Shown: piece by piece, positions 41,971-50,866 of the stretch
How the letters are laid out: every line of letters starts with the position of its first letter
Position numbering within the stretch: the stretch's first letter is position 1
Assembly: GCF_000425725.1 (NCBI RefSeq)
Contig: NZ_KE384439.1
Location: 1-64,000 of the forward strand
Origin: Halomonas halocynthiae DSM 14573
GTDB taxonomy: Bacteria; Pseudomonadota; Gammaproteobacteria; Pseudomonadales; Halomonadaceae
Direction of reading: 5' to 3'
DNA: 64,000 nt
Position numbers and translations under genes: made by a program
Notes under the pieces: model-generated
Seen by the model: the letters and a program-made list of their open reading frames with translations, nothing else
The model's database searches: none
What the model was told of the DNA's origin: nothing

Positions 41971-42000
41971 ACCCAGCCAGAGCACTGAAGTAGAGGCTGT

Positions 42001-42237
42001 GTAAAAGCCCGATTTACCGGGCGATGAAGGTGGCACTTTAGCAGCGACCGTCACCGCAGTGGCTTTTGTAGGAACCCGATTTACTGGGCGATGAAGGTGG
42101 CGCTTTAGCAGCGATCATCACCGCAGTAGCTTTTGTAGGAGCCCGATTTATCGGGCGATGAAGGTGGCGCTTTAGCGGCGGACATCACCGCAGTGGCTTT
42201 TGTAGGAGCCCGATTTATCGGGCGATGAAGGTGGCGC
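42001..42237. repeat. 67-bp tandem repeat array with REP-like palindromes (3.5 copies)
   Basis: Copies start at 42001, 42068, 42135 and 42202, exactly 67 bases apart; the fourth stops after 36 bases. Each begins GTAGGAGCCCGATTTATCGG or a variant, containing the palindrome GCCCGATTTATCGGGC (perfect at 42141-42156 and 42208-42223, altered in the first two copies). Copies 1-3 also carry a second arm around CTTTAGCRGCG, and in copy 3 this gives CGCTTTAGCG. The 5' copies have diverged more than the 3' copies. The pattern resembles REP/BIME elements. It fills the 322-base gap between hisD and the SbcD-like gene. Confidence 0.9.
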
Positions 42238-42292
42238 ATAACGCGATTCACTCCCTTGTGCTTTTACATGGATATGCCTAAAGGAGTCTTGA

Positions 42293-43435
42293 ATGTTGCG
42301 TTTTCTGCATACGGCGGACTGGCAGATTGGTCGCCAGTATTCGCGCTTTGATCCTGACGATGCGGCGATGTTGGCGGATGCGCGTTATGTCGCGGTGCAG
42401 CGCCTTGCTCGTCTGGCGGGGGAAGAGCAGGTGGCAGCGGTGTTAGTGGCGGGTGATATTTTTGATGCCCAGACGTTGAGTGACCGAACTCTGCACCGCA
42501 CTTTTCAGGCCATGAGCGCTTTCTCCGGCCCTTGGGTCATGCTGCCCGGCAACCACGATGCTGCCCTAGCTGAAAGTATCTGGACCCGCGCTGAGCGTAT
42601 TGGCGCCATGCCAGCTAATGTTCATCTGCTCACCACGCCTGAGGTATTTGTGCTAGAGGACGCCGGTGCCGCTATCTTGCCTGCCCCGCTGACCCAGCGT
42701 CAGACGCATCACGATTTGAGCGTTTGGTTTGATAATGCGGAAACGCATAAAGGGGCAATTCGTATCGGCCTGGCTCACGGTAGCGTGGAAGGCCAGCTGC
42801 CCGAGTCGGCAGACTCGCCCAACCCGATAGCCGCTGATCGTGCTACCACGGCAAAGCTCGACTATCTGGCGCTGGGCGACTGGCACGGCCTCAAGCGGAT
42901 CAATGCGCGTACTTGGTACAGCGGCACGCCGGAGCAGGAGCGCTTTAAGGACAACGGCGCCGGGCAGGCGTTACTGGTAGAAATTGATAGCCCTGGTGAT
43001 GAACCACGGGTAACGCCTTGCGAGATCGGCCAGCATCGCTGGTATCAGTGGCAGCGCCAAATACATGTGGCATCTGATCTTGACGCACTGCTGACTGAGC
43101 TTGCAGCGCTGCCGGCTATGTCGGTGATCGACCTGACCCTGAGTGGTGAGCTTGACCTTGCTGGCCAGCAGTGTCTGGAACAGGCGCTGGGTGCGGCGGC
43201 GGGGCGCCACCGTAGTTTGCAAACGCATTTGGGGGGGCTGGCCTTAGTGCCAACAGCGGAAGATATTGCTGCGCTGCAAGCTGATGGTTATGTGGGCAAT
43301 GTCATCAGCGAGCTACAGCAGCAACAGCAAGGTGGTGACGCTCAGGCTGACACTGCCCGTCAGGCATTAGGCATACTGGCAAGGCTGCTGGGCGATCAGC
43401 GGTCAGCAGCTGATGCCCCGGAGAGCCAGTCATGA
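42293..43435 (+). CDS. SbcD/YhaO-like DNA repair exonuclease (metallophosphoesterase)
   Basis: A 380-residue calcineurin-like nuclease related to SbcD/Mre11 and closest in layout to YhaO. Metal motifs are HTADWQIGR (D9, with Gln where SbcD has His), AGDIFD, GNHD, LAHGS and LGDWHG. Such nucleases pair with an SMC-like ATPase to process DNA ends and hairpins. AGGAG lies before the ATG. The downstream ATPase overlaps by four bases, so the two are co-translated. The pair sits between hisD and a DegS-like protease and may be an insertion relative to pseudomonads. Confidence 0.85.
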   Translation: MLRFLHTADWQIGRQYSRFDPDDAAMLADARYVAVQRLARLAGEEQVAAVLVAGDIFDAQTLSDRTLHRTFQAMSAFSGPWVMLPGNHDAALAESIWTRAERIGAMPANVHLLTTPEVFVLEDAGAAILPAPLTQRQTHHDLSVWFDNAETHKGAIRIGLAHGSVEGQLPESADSPNPIAADRATTAKLDYLALGDWHGLKRINARTWYSGTPEQERFKDNGAGQALLVEIDSPGDEPRVTPCEIGQHRWYQWQRQIHVASDLDALLTELAALPAMSVIDLTLSGELDLAGQQCLEQALGAAAGRHRSLQTHLGGLALVPTAEDIAALQADGYVGNVISELQQQQQGGDAQADTARQALGILARLLGDQRSAADAPESQS

Positions 43436-46095
43436 GGCTGACGCATGTTCGTGTAGAGAATTTTCAGCAGTTTCGCACTCCGTTGGAAATTAACGACCTT
43501 GATGACGGTATCAACCTGTTTGTTGGCCCCAATGAGTCCGGCAAGAGCACGTTGGTACGTGCTATCCGCGCGGCGTTTTTCGAACGCTACAAAACGCGTA
43601 CGCTGGTTGACTTACAGCCTTGGGGTGACTCATCGGCGGCTCCGGAGGTGTCGTTGGCGTTTGAGTGGCAAGGTAAACACTGGACGCTGAATAAGCGCTT
43701 TTTACAGCGCCAGCGTAGTGACCTTACCAGCGGCGGCGAACACTACAGTGGTGATGAAGCGGATGACCGGTTAGCTGAGCTGTTGGGGTATGACATTCCT
43801 GGCCGAGGAGCAAGCAAAGCTGAGCACTGGGGAATTCCTGGCCTGCTATGGGTGGAGCAGGGTGCGGTGCAGGAAATGCGTGAGCCGGTGGGGCATGCCG
43901 GAGGACACCTGCAATCGGCGCTGAGTCAGAGCCTGGGTGACGCCTTGGGCGATATTGCCAGTAGCAGTGGTGATGCGCTGATAGCCAGCGTAGAGCGTGA
44001 GCGCGGCGAGCTGCTCACTGCTACTGGTAGGCCGACGGGTGAGTTGCGTGACGTTCAGCAGCAGTGTGACGCTCATGCCTCCGAGCTGACCAAGCTTGAT
44101 GGGCAGGTCGAACAATACCATGAGCGGGTCGATCGCCTGGGTGAGTTGCAACGCCTGCAAAAAGATATTGATGCTGCGCGGCCTTGGGAGGAACAGCAGG
44201 AAAAAGCTAGACTCGGCCAACAGCAACTGGATGAGGTGCACAAGTTGCAAGCGCTTCAGGCGCAGCAGCGCCACCAGTTGGAAACCTGCCAGCGCAACCT
44301 GCAGATATACCGGCAGCAGTTGCAGGGTTTTGACAACGAGGCTCAGCAGCTGGAAAAACGCCTCAAGGCCCGGGAGCAGGCCAGGCTGGAGCTCAGCCAG
44401 TATGAAGCGGCTACCTCTGGGGTGGAGCAGCGCATCAGTGGTGCCCGGGCAGCTTACGAGGCTGCTAAAGCACAGTATCAGATGGCGCGTAGTCAGGCGC
44501 GTCGCCAGTCGCTGGAGCAGGACAGCCAGCGCCTGATAACAGAAATCGATCAACTCAGTCGCAACCTTGACAGTGCCCGTGAGCTGAGTGAGTCCCAGCG
44601 TCTGTTGGCCGAGCAGCGTCAGCGTTGCCGAGTCGATGAAAAGCAGCTGATACGTCTACAGAAGTTGGAGCAGGCGCTGGGTGAGCTGGGAATCCGCCGA
44701 GAGGCGCTGGCGACTCGGCTACGTTATTCGCTGGAAGCGGATCAGCAGCTGATGCTTGACGAGGAGCCCCTGAGCGGGACCGGTGAGCAACTGCTGGTAG
44801 CACCTGGCGAGATCCGTATTCCCCGTGTTGGTACGCTGATTATCAAGCCCGGTGGGAGTGATGTCAGCGAGCTGGTACGTCAGCAGCAGCGTTTGGCTGA
44901 TGAGCGTGATGATCTGCTAAAGCGGCTGGGAATTAGTGATCTTGCCAGCGCCCAGGCGCAGGCGCGTCGTGCCGAGCAACTTAAGCAGCAGGCTCAGCAG
45001 CAGCAAGCTCGGCTGGAAGGACTGGCGCCCAGTGGTGTCGAGGCGTTGGAGGCTCAGCAACAACTGGCTATTGGTCGCCGTGACACTCTGGACGCTGAAC
45101 TCGCTGCGTTACCCGTTGCATCGGAAAACGGTAGTGTGCCAAACGAAAGTCAGGCTCAGGCGACGCTGGATAACGTTGAGCAACAGCTTAAGGCTGCGGA
45201 GCAGGCTGCTACCGATCATGCTGGCAAGCTGGGGCTGGCACGACAGGCGCTGCGTACGGCGGATGCTGAGTGGCAGCGTCAGTACGATGATATCAATGCT
45301 CCTGATCGTCAGCAGCGTAAATCGCAAGTGACTGATGCGCTGCTAGAGCTCAAAGCCGAGGCTGAACAGCTGGAGGCGGCGCTGAAAAAGCGTCAGCATG
45401 AGATCGAGGCGGCTAATCCCGAGGTGCTGGAGCAGGACGTTAAACGCTTTACTCGGGCCGCTGATTCCTTGCGGCAGCAGGCGTCTGCGCGCGCTGCTGA
45501 GATCAATGATCTGCAGGCGCGGCTGGAAACGCTGGGGGCCCAGGGGCTTGAGGAGAAGCGTGAGGAAATACGCCTAGTTTATCAACGCCAGCAACGCCGA
45601 CAAGCCGAGCTGGAGCAGCGCAGTGAAGCGCTGGATTTGCTGCTTGAGTTGCTTAAGTCTGAACGTCAGGCGGTTACTCGTCGTTTGCAGGCGCCGCTGC
45701 AAAAGCACCTTAACCGCTACCTGAGGCTGTTATTTCCTGGTGCCGAACTTAGTGTGGATGATGACTTGAGGCCCAGCACCCTGATTCGTCAAGGCGCAAG
45801 TCAGCCGCAGCGGGACGACCTGGAGGCGCTGAGTTTTGGCGCTCGCGAGCAGATGGGGCTGGTTACTCGCCTTGCTTACGCTGACCTGCTGCAGGATGCT
45901 GGACGGCCGACCCTGATCATTCTTGACGATGCACTGGTTCACTGCGATCAAGCGCGCCGTGAACAGATGAAGCGCATTTTGTTTGATGCGGCTCAGCGTC
46001 ATCAGATACTGCTGTTCACCTGTCATCCGGAAAACTGGCAAGATCTGGGCGCCGTGCCGCGCGATATGCTATCTCTCAGGCGAGACTGTGACTGA
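43432..46095 (+). CDS. SbcC/YhaN-like AAA ATPase with long coiled coils
   Basis: An 887-residue SMC/Rad50-like ATPase, partner of the preceding nuclease. Walker A is GPNESGKST (32-40), the ABC signature is LSFGAREQ (from 800), Walker B is LIILDDALVH (from 828), with a late CHPENW His/switch region. Between the ATPase halves run two Gln/Leu/Arg-rich coiled-coil arms. At the turn there is no CxxC zinc hook; instead a beta-rich segment of about 50 residues (about 440-490, IRIPRVGTLIIKPGGSD) is inserted. E. coli SbcC is longer (1048) and hook-bearing, so I assign the YhaN-type group. Confidence 0.85.
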   Translation: MRLTHVRVENFQQFRTPLEINDLDDGINLFVGPNESGKSTLVRAIRAAFFERYKTRTLVDLQPWGDSSAAPEVSLAFEWQGKHWTLNKRFLQRQRSDLTSGGEHYSGDEADDRLAELLGYDIPGRGASKAEHWGIPGLLWVEQGAVQEMREPVGHAGGHLQSALSQSLGDALGDIASSSGDALIASVERERGELLTATGRPTGELRDVQQQCDAHASELTKLDGQVEQYHERVDRLGELQRLQKDIDAARPWEEQQEKARLGQQQLDEVHKLQALQAQQRHQLETCQRNLQIYRQQLQGFDNEAQQLEKRLKAREQARLELSQYEAATSGVEQRISGARAAYEAAKAQYQMARSQARRQSLEQDSQRLITEIDQLSRNLDSARELSESQRLLAEQRQRCRVDEKQLIRLQKLEQALGELGIRREALATRLRYSLEADQQLMLDEEPLSGTGEQLLVAPGEIRIPRVGTLIIKPGGSDVSELVRQQQRLADERDDLLKRLGISDLASAQAQARRAEQLKQQAQQQQARLEGLAPSGVEALEAQQQLAIGRRDTLDAELAALPVASENGSVPNESQAQATLDNVEQQLKAAEQAATDHAGKLGLARQALRTADAEWQRQYDDINAPDRQQRKSQVTDALLELKAEAEQLEAALKKRQHEIEAANPEVLEQDVKRFTRAADSLRQQASARAAEINDLQARLETLGAQGLEEKREEIRLVYQRQQRRQAELEQRSEALDLLLELLKSERQAVTRRLQAPLQKHLNRYLRLLFPGAELSVDDDLRPSTLIRQGASQPQRDDLEALSFGAREQMGLVTRLAYADLLQDAGRPTLIILDDALVHCDQARREQMKRILFDAAQRHQILLFTCHPENWQDLGAVPRDMLSLRRDCD

Positions 46096-46126
46096 GCGGT
46101 GACTGAGCAGCCAGAGGCTAGCGGTT

Positions 46127-47401
46127 CTACTCAGCGTCGTCTGAGCCTGTTGTTAGCCTGGCTGGGATCGGGCGCTCGGCCACATCAAGCGTGGTGTCCA
46201 TACGTTCTCCGCCTCGTATAATACTGATGGGAATTTGAGAGCCCGGTTTGACCGCTGCGATATCGGTCATGGTGCGGCTAGGGTCGATAGTTGAGCTGCC
46301 GTTAATTTCCAGAATAATATCGCCAGGCAGTAACCCCGCTTTATCAGCCGGGCCGCCAGGGGCAACGCCTGCAATAATAACGCCGGCATGGTCTTCCAGG
46401 CCGAATGAGGCAGCTAGCTCCGGATAAAGCTCTTGAGCTTCAATGCCCAGCCAGCCACGAATGACTCGGCCCTGGGTGATAATTTCCTCCAAAATACTGC
46501 GTGCCAGGTTGGTCGGGATGGCAAAGCCAATACCTTGCGAGCCACCAGTGCGTGAGAAAATAGCGGTATTAATGCCTACCAGGCTGCCTTCAGGGTTGAT
46601 CAGTGCTCCGCCAGAATTGCCCGGGTTAATGGCTGCGTCGGTTTGAATGAAATCCTCATAGGCGGTCAGGCCTAGGTGGTTGCGTCCAGTGGCACTGATA
46701 ATGCCCATCGTCACGGTTTGCCCAAAGCCGAATGGGTTGCCAATAGCGAGAGAAATATCACCGACAGCTGTTTGTGAGGAGTCTGTCAGTTTGATGACGG
46801 GTAAGTTCTCAAGATCAATGCGCAGCACCGCCAAGTCACTTTCAGGGTCGGTGCCAATAACCTCTGCCAGCGTTTTACGACCGTCGCGCAGTGCAACTTG
46901 GATCTGGTCTGCATCGTTAACAACGTGGTGGTTGGTCAGGACGTAGCCGTCATCGCTAACAATCACACCAGAGCCTAGGCTGGAAAGCATGCGCTGACGA
47001 CTGGGCGGGTTGTCGCCATGGCTGTCGCCATAAAACTGTTCAAAAAAAGGGTCTGACAGCATGGGGTGAGATTTACGCTCCACTTCCCGTGACGAGTAGA
47101 CATTGACCACCGCAGGAGCTGCTATTTCTACCGCGTCGGCATAGCTGACGGGGCCTTGGTTGCGCTTGATGGGGGGGGCTTGGTGTAGCTCGGGCGCGGG
47201 GCGTGATATTGCTTCGTTGCCTAGGGTGTCAGCGGCTTGCTGTGCTGGCTCGCTTATTTTGGGGGGAACTGTTTGCGGCGGTGTCTGTGGTTGATGTTCT
47301 GACACCGTACGGCCAAGTAAGGCGGGAAAGGTGTTGAGTAGTACAAGCGCAATCAGCAGGCCGATAATGACGGGCAGTAAATAAGAGAGGAAGCGCTGCA
47401 T
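46127..47401 (-). CDS. DegS/AlgW-type periplasmic serine protease (HtrA family)
   Basis: A 424-residue HtrA protease with one N-terminal membrane anchor (LLPVIIGLLIALVLLNTF), a Pro/Gln-rich linker (about 30-95), a trypsin-like domain and a single C-terminal PDZ domain. The triad is His in TNHHVVND (about 156), Asp in SDLAVLRID (about 187) and Ser in GNSGGAL (about 262). In DegS/AlgW the PDZ senses misfolded porins and the protease cuts RseA/MucA to release sigma-E/AlgU. The single PDZ and membrane anchor favour this over DegP/DegQ. The ATG at 47401 has AAGGAA upstream. The linker makes it longer than E. coli DegS (355). Confidence 0.87.
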   Translation of the reverse strand: MQRFLSYLLPVIIGLLIALVLLNTFPALLGRTVSEHQPQTPPQTVPPKISEPAQQAADTLGNEAISRPAPELHQAPPIKRNQGPVSYADAVEIAAPAVVNVYSSREVERKSHPMLSDPFFEQFYGDSHGDNPPSRQRMLSSLGSGVIVSDDGYVLTNHHVVNDADQIQVALRDGRKTLAEVIGTDPESDLAVLRIDLENLPVIKLTDSSQTAVGDISLAIGNPFGFGQTVTMGIISATGRNHLGLTAYEDFIQTDAAINPGNSGGALINPEGSLVGINTAIFSRTGGSQGIGFAIPTNLARSILEEIITQGRVIRGWLGIEAQELYPELAASFGLEDHAGVIIAGVAPGGPADKAGLLPGDIILEINGSSTIDPSRTMTDIAAVKPGSQIPISIIRGGERMDTTLDVAERPIPARLTTGSDDAE

Positions 47402-47554
47402 TTCACGGTATTCCTTGTCACTGGTATATGAGTAACGCAACTTGGCCAGGCGCGTTCGCTGTGCCCGCAAGGGGCGGGTAGAATGCTGCTGGTAGATTGG
47501 CGCTGAACATTTTCGTCAAGTGTAACATTTTCACCCCCGATTGCGTCTGGAGGC

Positions 47555-48319
47555 ATGATGATCAGCTGTGATGAGTTAGTCGCCGCTTGCAACCAGCGGC
47601 TGAGTCCTGAGCGTTTTAAGGATTATACCTTGAACGGTCTGCAAGTTGAGGGTCGCCAACGGGTGGCTCGTGTAATGAGTGGTGTGACAGCCTGCCAGGA
47701 GCTGCTGGATGAGGCGGTTGCTTGGCAGGCGGACCTTGTGCTGGTGCATCATGGGTTTTTCTGGAAAAACGAGCCGGTGGCGGTCACGGGAATGAAACGT
47801 CGGCGGCTGGCCTCACTGCTGAATCACGATATCGGCTTGCTGGCGTATCACTTACCGTTGGACGCGCACCCTGAGTTAGGCAATAACGTGCTGTTAGGGC
47901 AGCATTTGGGCTTTAACGTAGCGGGCTGCTTGGATGATGAGACAGGGCTTGGCTTGCTATGGCATGGCGAGCTGTCTTCTCCGATGCGACCAGATGAGCT
48001 GGCTGCGCGGGTGGGCGAACGGCTGGATCGTACTGCGCTATTGATTGACGCACCCGAAGGGCGTGAGGTTCGCCGTGTCGCCTGGTGTACCGGAGGGGCG
48101 CAGGACATGATTACGGCGGCGGCAGAGGCGGGAGTGGATGCATTCATTTCTGGTGAGATTTCTGAGCGTACTACCCACCTGGCTCGAGAGCTAGGGGTTC
48201 ATTATCTGGCTGCAGGCCATCATGCGACAGAGCGTTACGGTGTCCGTGCATTAGGGCAGTGGCTGGGTGACACATTTGGTGTTGAGCACCGCTTTGTGGA
48301 TATCGATAATCCAGCGTGA
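47555..48319 (+). CDS. Nif3-like dinuclear metal centre protein (YbgI type)
   Basis: A 254-residue member of the Nif3/YbgI family, which forms toroidal hexamers with a two-metal site; the cellular role is unsettled and GTP cyclohydrolase-like or other hydrolase roles are proposed. Metal ligands are in VLVHHGFFWKNEP, and in the C-terminal HYLAAGHHATERYG. GGAGG lies directly before the ATG pair at 47555 and 47558; the second is better spaced. Transcribed divergently from the protease. Confidence 0.88.
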   Translation: MMISCDELVAACNQRLSPERFKDYTLNGLQVEGRQRVARVMSGVTACQELLDEAVAWQADLVLVHHGFFWKNEPVAVTGMKRRRLASLLNHDIGLLAYHLPLDAHPELGNNVLLGQHLGFNVAGCLDDETGLGLLWHGELSSPMRPDELAARVGERLDRTALLIDAPEGREVRRVAWCTGGAQDMITAAAEAGVDAFISGEISERTTHLARELGVHYLAAGHHATERYGVRALGQWLGDTFGVEHRFVDIDNPA

Positions 48320-48370
48320 GCCGTTTTCATTGAGTCGTTATCAACAGCAGGCCGAGCCGAGCGCGACTCT

Positions 48371-48396
48371 CCTCGCTGCCTGAATGGGCAGCGAGG
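48371..48396. terminator. Hairpin between convergent nif3-like and yhcB-like genes
   Basis: CCTCGCTGCC pairs with GGCAGCGAGG over 10 bases around a TGAATG loop. There is no U tract on either side, so termination is plausible from position only. Confidence 0.45.
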
Positions 48397-48423
48397 GTTG
48401 TCAGCTAGCACATACTGATTCGG

Positions 48424-48864
48424 TTAGTGGCTGGCCGTTTGCTGCTGGGGTGGCTCAGTAGGCGCTTTCTTTAAGCCGAAATCTTCCGATAGCGTGCCGC
48501 TGTTGCCGTCGGCATAATCGCGCGGCGTGTGCAGCTTGTTGTTTTCATGGCTAGCTTCGTGGGTTGCTGCTAAGTCTGTCGGTTGCTGTGGTATGCCTAA
48601 TCGGACACCCGCCTCGTTAGCCTCTTGTACCAGCGCTTGGCTCTCGCGGCTGATTGTCTGGGCCATGTTGGTAAGGCGTTCGACGTGCCCGCTTAGCCCC
48701 GAGTGCATTTCACTGAGCTCGCGTTCCTTGTCGGCAAGGCGCTGGCGCAGTCGCTGGGATTGGCGGGTGCCAGAGCTGAGCAGGTGGTACCCCAAGGCAC
48801 CGATGCCGCTGCCAGCAACGAGGCAGGCGATGATCAGTACAATATTGATGTTGCTTTCTTCCAC
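48424..48864 (-). CDS. YhcB/ZapG-like inner-membrane protein (DUF1043)
   Basis: A 146-residue protein with an N-terminal membrane segment (INIVLIIACLVAGSGIGALGY) followed by a coiled coil (LRQRLADKERELSEMHSGLSG..) and a polar, likely disordered tail. This layout and the E-x-H-x-x-L-x-x-M-A pattern match YhcB (ZapG), which links division and envelope growth in E. coli. The place next to the DegS-like protease and zapE supports this, as yhcB, degQ/degS and zapE are neighbours in E. coli. Confidence 0.8.
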   Translation of the reverse strand: MEESNINIVLIIACLVAGSGIGALGYHLLSSGTRQSQRLRQRLADKERELSEMHSGLSGHVERLTNMAQTISRESQALVQEANEAGVRLGIPQQPTDLAATHEASHENNKLHTPRDYADGNSGTLSEDFGLKKAPTEPPQQQTASH

Positions 48865-49036
48865 GGTTTACTCCTGAGGTGTCGATCATAGTGGCTACGG
48901 AGGTCACTCGGTGAACTCGGGTTGGCTATTATAGTGCGGACACTGGCCATAGGGTCAACGCTGAATGAACAATGCGAAGGGTGAGTAGGAAGCGTATGAT
49001 ATGTGCCTTTTGAAGCAATGAGCAGGGTTGGCGTTA

Positions 49037-50227
49037 ATGGACAACAGTGTGAATCCTGAAGCCTCGGCGTTACACCGCCCTTTGACGCCGCGACAGCGTT
49101 TTGAGGCAGACTTGGCGCGTGATGGTTTTGTGCGTGATGCCGCTCAAGAAAGAGCCGTTAGCCATTTGCAAAGGCTGTATGACGAGTTGGTCGCAGCGCC
49201 AGCAGAACGTAAAAAAACAACGCTACCTGTTCGGCCGGTGACTTCGTTGCTGCGCGGTTTTCTGGGGCGACAGCAACAACAGGATGCCGTTACGTCTTCG
49301 CGTCTTCCCGAGATTTCAGGGTTATATTTCTGGGGTGGTGTGGGGCGCGGGAAAACGTATTTGATGGACTGCTTTTACGAGTCGTTGCCGTTTGAGCAGA
49401 AAATGCGTACCCACTTTCACCGTTTTATGCAGCGTGTTCACGCAGAGCTGGAAAATTTCAAAGGCCAGAATAACCCGCTGCAGCTGGTGGCTCAGCGTTT
49501 TTCTGAAGAAGCGCGAGTGATTTGTTTTGACGAGTTTTTCGTCAGCGATATTACCGATGCAATGATTTTGGCAAACTTGCTGGACGCGTTGTTCGCTCGG
49601 AATGTGGTGCTGGTGGCAACCTCTAATATCGAGCCGGAAAACCTCTATCGTGACGGGTTGCAGCGCACGAGCTTCCTGCCTGCTATTGCATTGCTCGAAG
49701 AGCATTGCGATGTTGTTAATGTTGACTCTGGTGTGGACTATCGCTTGAGGGCGCTTGAGCGGGCCAAGATTTTTTATACGCCGTTGGATGAGTCTGCAGA
49801 GCGTGAAATGGCGCGGAGCTTCCAGGAAGTGGCCGGCACAGTGGGGCAGCGAGAGATTGATATTGAGATAAATCAGCGCAAATTACACGCACGTCGTCTG
49901 AGTGATGACGTGGCGTGGTTTGAGTTTAGCGAGCTATGTGACGGCCCGCGTAGCCAGAATGATTACATTGAGCTGGCGCGCCGGTTTGGCAGCGTACTGG
50001 TTTCAAATGTACCGCGAATGCGGGCAGGTCAAGATGATCAGGCCAGGCGCTTCATTGATCTGGTTGATGAGTTCTATGATCGCGGCGTCAAGTTGTTGAT
50101 GTCTGCAGAGGTTGCTATTAACGAGTTGTATGCTGATGGGCGGCTAGAGTTTGAGTTTCAACGCACGTTGTCGCGGCTGTTGGAAATGCAATCGCGAAGC
50201 TACCTGTCGCAGCCGCACAGGCCTTGA
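49037..50227 (+). CDS. zapE: Cell division protein ZapE (AFG1-like ATPase)
   Basis: A 396-residue AAA-type ATPase of the AFG1 family. ZapE binds FtsZ and destabilises its polymers in an ATP-dependent way during constriction. Walker A is GGVGRGKTYLMD (about residue 98), Walker B is VICFDEFFVSDITDA, and sensor-1-like VATSNIEPENLYRDGLQR is typical. ATG at 49037 is chosen over TTG at 49028. It precedes rplM-rpsI, as in E. coli. Confidence 0.93.
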   Translation: MDNSVNPEASALHRPLTPRQRFEADLARDGFVRDAAQERAVSHLQRLYDELVAAPAERKKTTLPVRPVTSLLRGFLGRQQQQDAVTSSRLPEISGLYFWGGVGRGKTYLMDCFYESLPFEQKMRTHFHRFMQRVHAELENFKGQNNPLQLVAQRFSEEARVICFDEFFVSDITDAMILANLLDALFARNVVLVATSNIEPENLYRDGLQRTSFLPAIALLEEHCDVVNVDSGVDYRLRALERAKIFYTPLDESAEREMARSFQEVAGTVGQREIDIEINQRKLHARRLSDDVAWFEFSELCDGPRSQNDYIELARRFGSVLVSNVPRMRAGQDDQARRFIDLVDEFYDRGVKLLMSAEVAINELYADGRLEFEFQRTLSRLLEMQSRSYLSQPHRP

Positions 50228-50270
50228 TGCACGCAGACCTGGTGAGTGGCGCGTTAATGCATGTAGGTCG

Positions 50271-50299
50271 TTGATCAAGGCGATGCGTTAATGTAGAAT
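50271..50299 (+). promoter_or_regulatory. Promoter of rplM-rpsI
   Basis: TTGATC (50271-50276) and TAGAAT (50294-50299) are separated by exactly 17 bases and followed by a GC-rich discriminator (GCGCGCTCG), as in ribosomal-protein promoters. Transcription should start near 50306, leaving a leader of about 120 bases before rplM. The leader contains an imperfect TGGCCC/GGGCCCA pairing near 50370-50399 that could serve L13 feedback control. Confidence 0.65.
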
Positions 50300-50424
50300 G
50301 CGCGCTCGCTGTACCGTTGTCACTACTGAGCGAAGTTGGTCGGTGGTTGGCAACCAAGAAAAATAGGGATGGCCCCGTCATTTCTGGCGTAAGGGCCCAA
50401 TGCATTATTTTTGGTGATTCACAC

Positions 50425-50853
50425 ATGAAGACGTTCACTGCAAAACCGCAGTCCGTCCAGCGCGATTGGTATATCGTTGACGCTGCTGACAAGACGCTTG
50501 GTCGCCTGGCGACAGAACTTGCTCGCCGCCTGCGTGGCAAGCACAAGCCAGAATACACACCTCACGTTGATACGGGCGATTATATCGTCGTGATCAATGC
50601 CGAGAAGGTGAAGGTTACTGGTAACAAAACCAGCGACAAAATGTACTACCGCCATACCGGTTACCCGGGTGGTCTGCGTTCCATGAGCTTTGAGCAGTTG
50701 ATTGATCACGCTCCTGAGCGCGTTATCGAAACTGCGGTTAAAGGCATGCTCCCTAAGGGGCCGCTGGGTCGCGCCATGCATTCCAAGCTGAAGGTGTACG
50801 CTGGCAACGAGCACCCGCATACCGCCCAGCAGCCACAAGCACTGAACATCTGA
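50425..50853 (+). CDS. rplM: 50S ribosomal protein L13
   Basis: A 142-residue L13, an early-assembly 50S protein. [20 protein letters not shown] at the start and [11 protein letters not shown] with the C-terminal HTAQQPQAL are unmistakable. GGTGA lies before the ATG; the frame is open upstream to 50317, but that part is leader. In E. coli L13 represses its own operon; similar control is inferred. Confidence 0.98.
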   Translation: MKTFTAKPQSVQRDWYIVDAADKTLGRLATELARRLRGKHKPEYTPHVDTGDYIVVINAEKVKVTGNKTSDKMYYRHTGYPGGLRSMSFEQLIDHAPERVIETAVKGMLPKGPLGRAMHSKLKVYAGNEHPHTAQQPQALNI

Positions 50854-50866
50854 GGGAGTCTTCGCC

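Noticed and set aside
42001..42237. Possible CRISPR array
   Set aside because: The whole 67-base unit repeats without unique spacers, no cas genes are near, and the unit contains REP-like palindromes.
43846..44553. Open frame of 235 codons antisense to the SbcC-like gene
   Set aside because: It is a by-product of the Gln/Leu-rich coiled-coil codons on the other strand; the translation is Leu-rich without a recognisable domain, and the sense gene is well supported.
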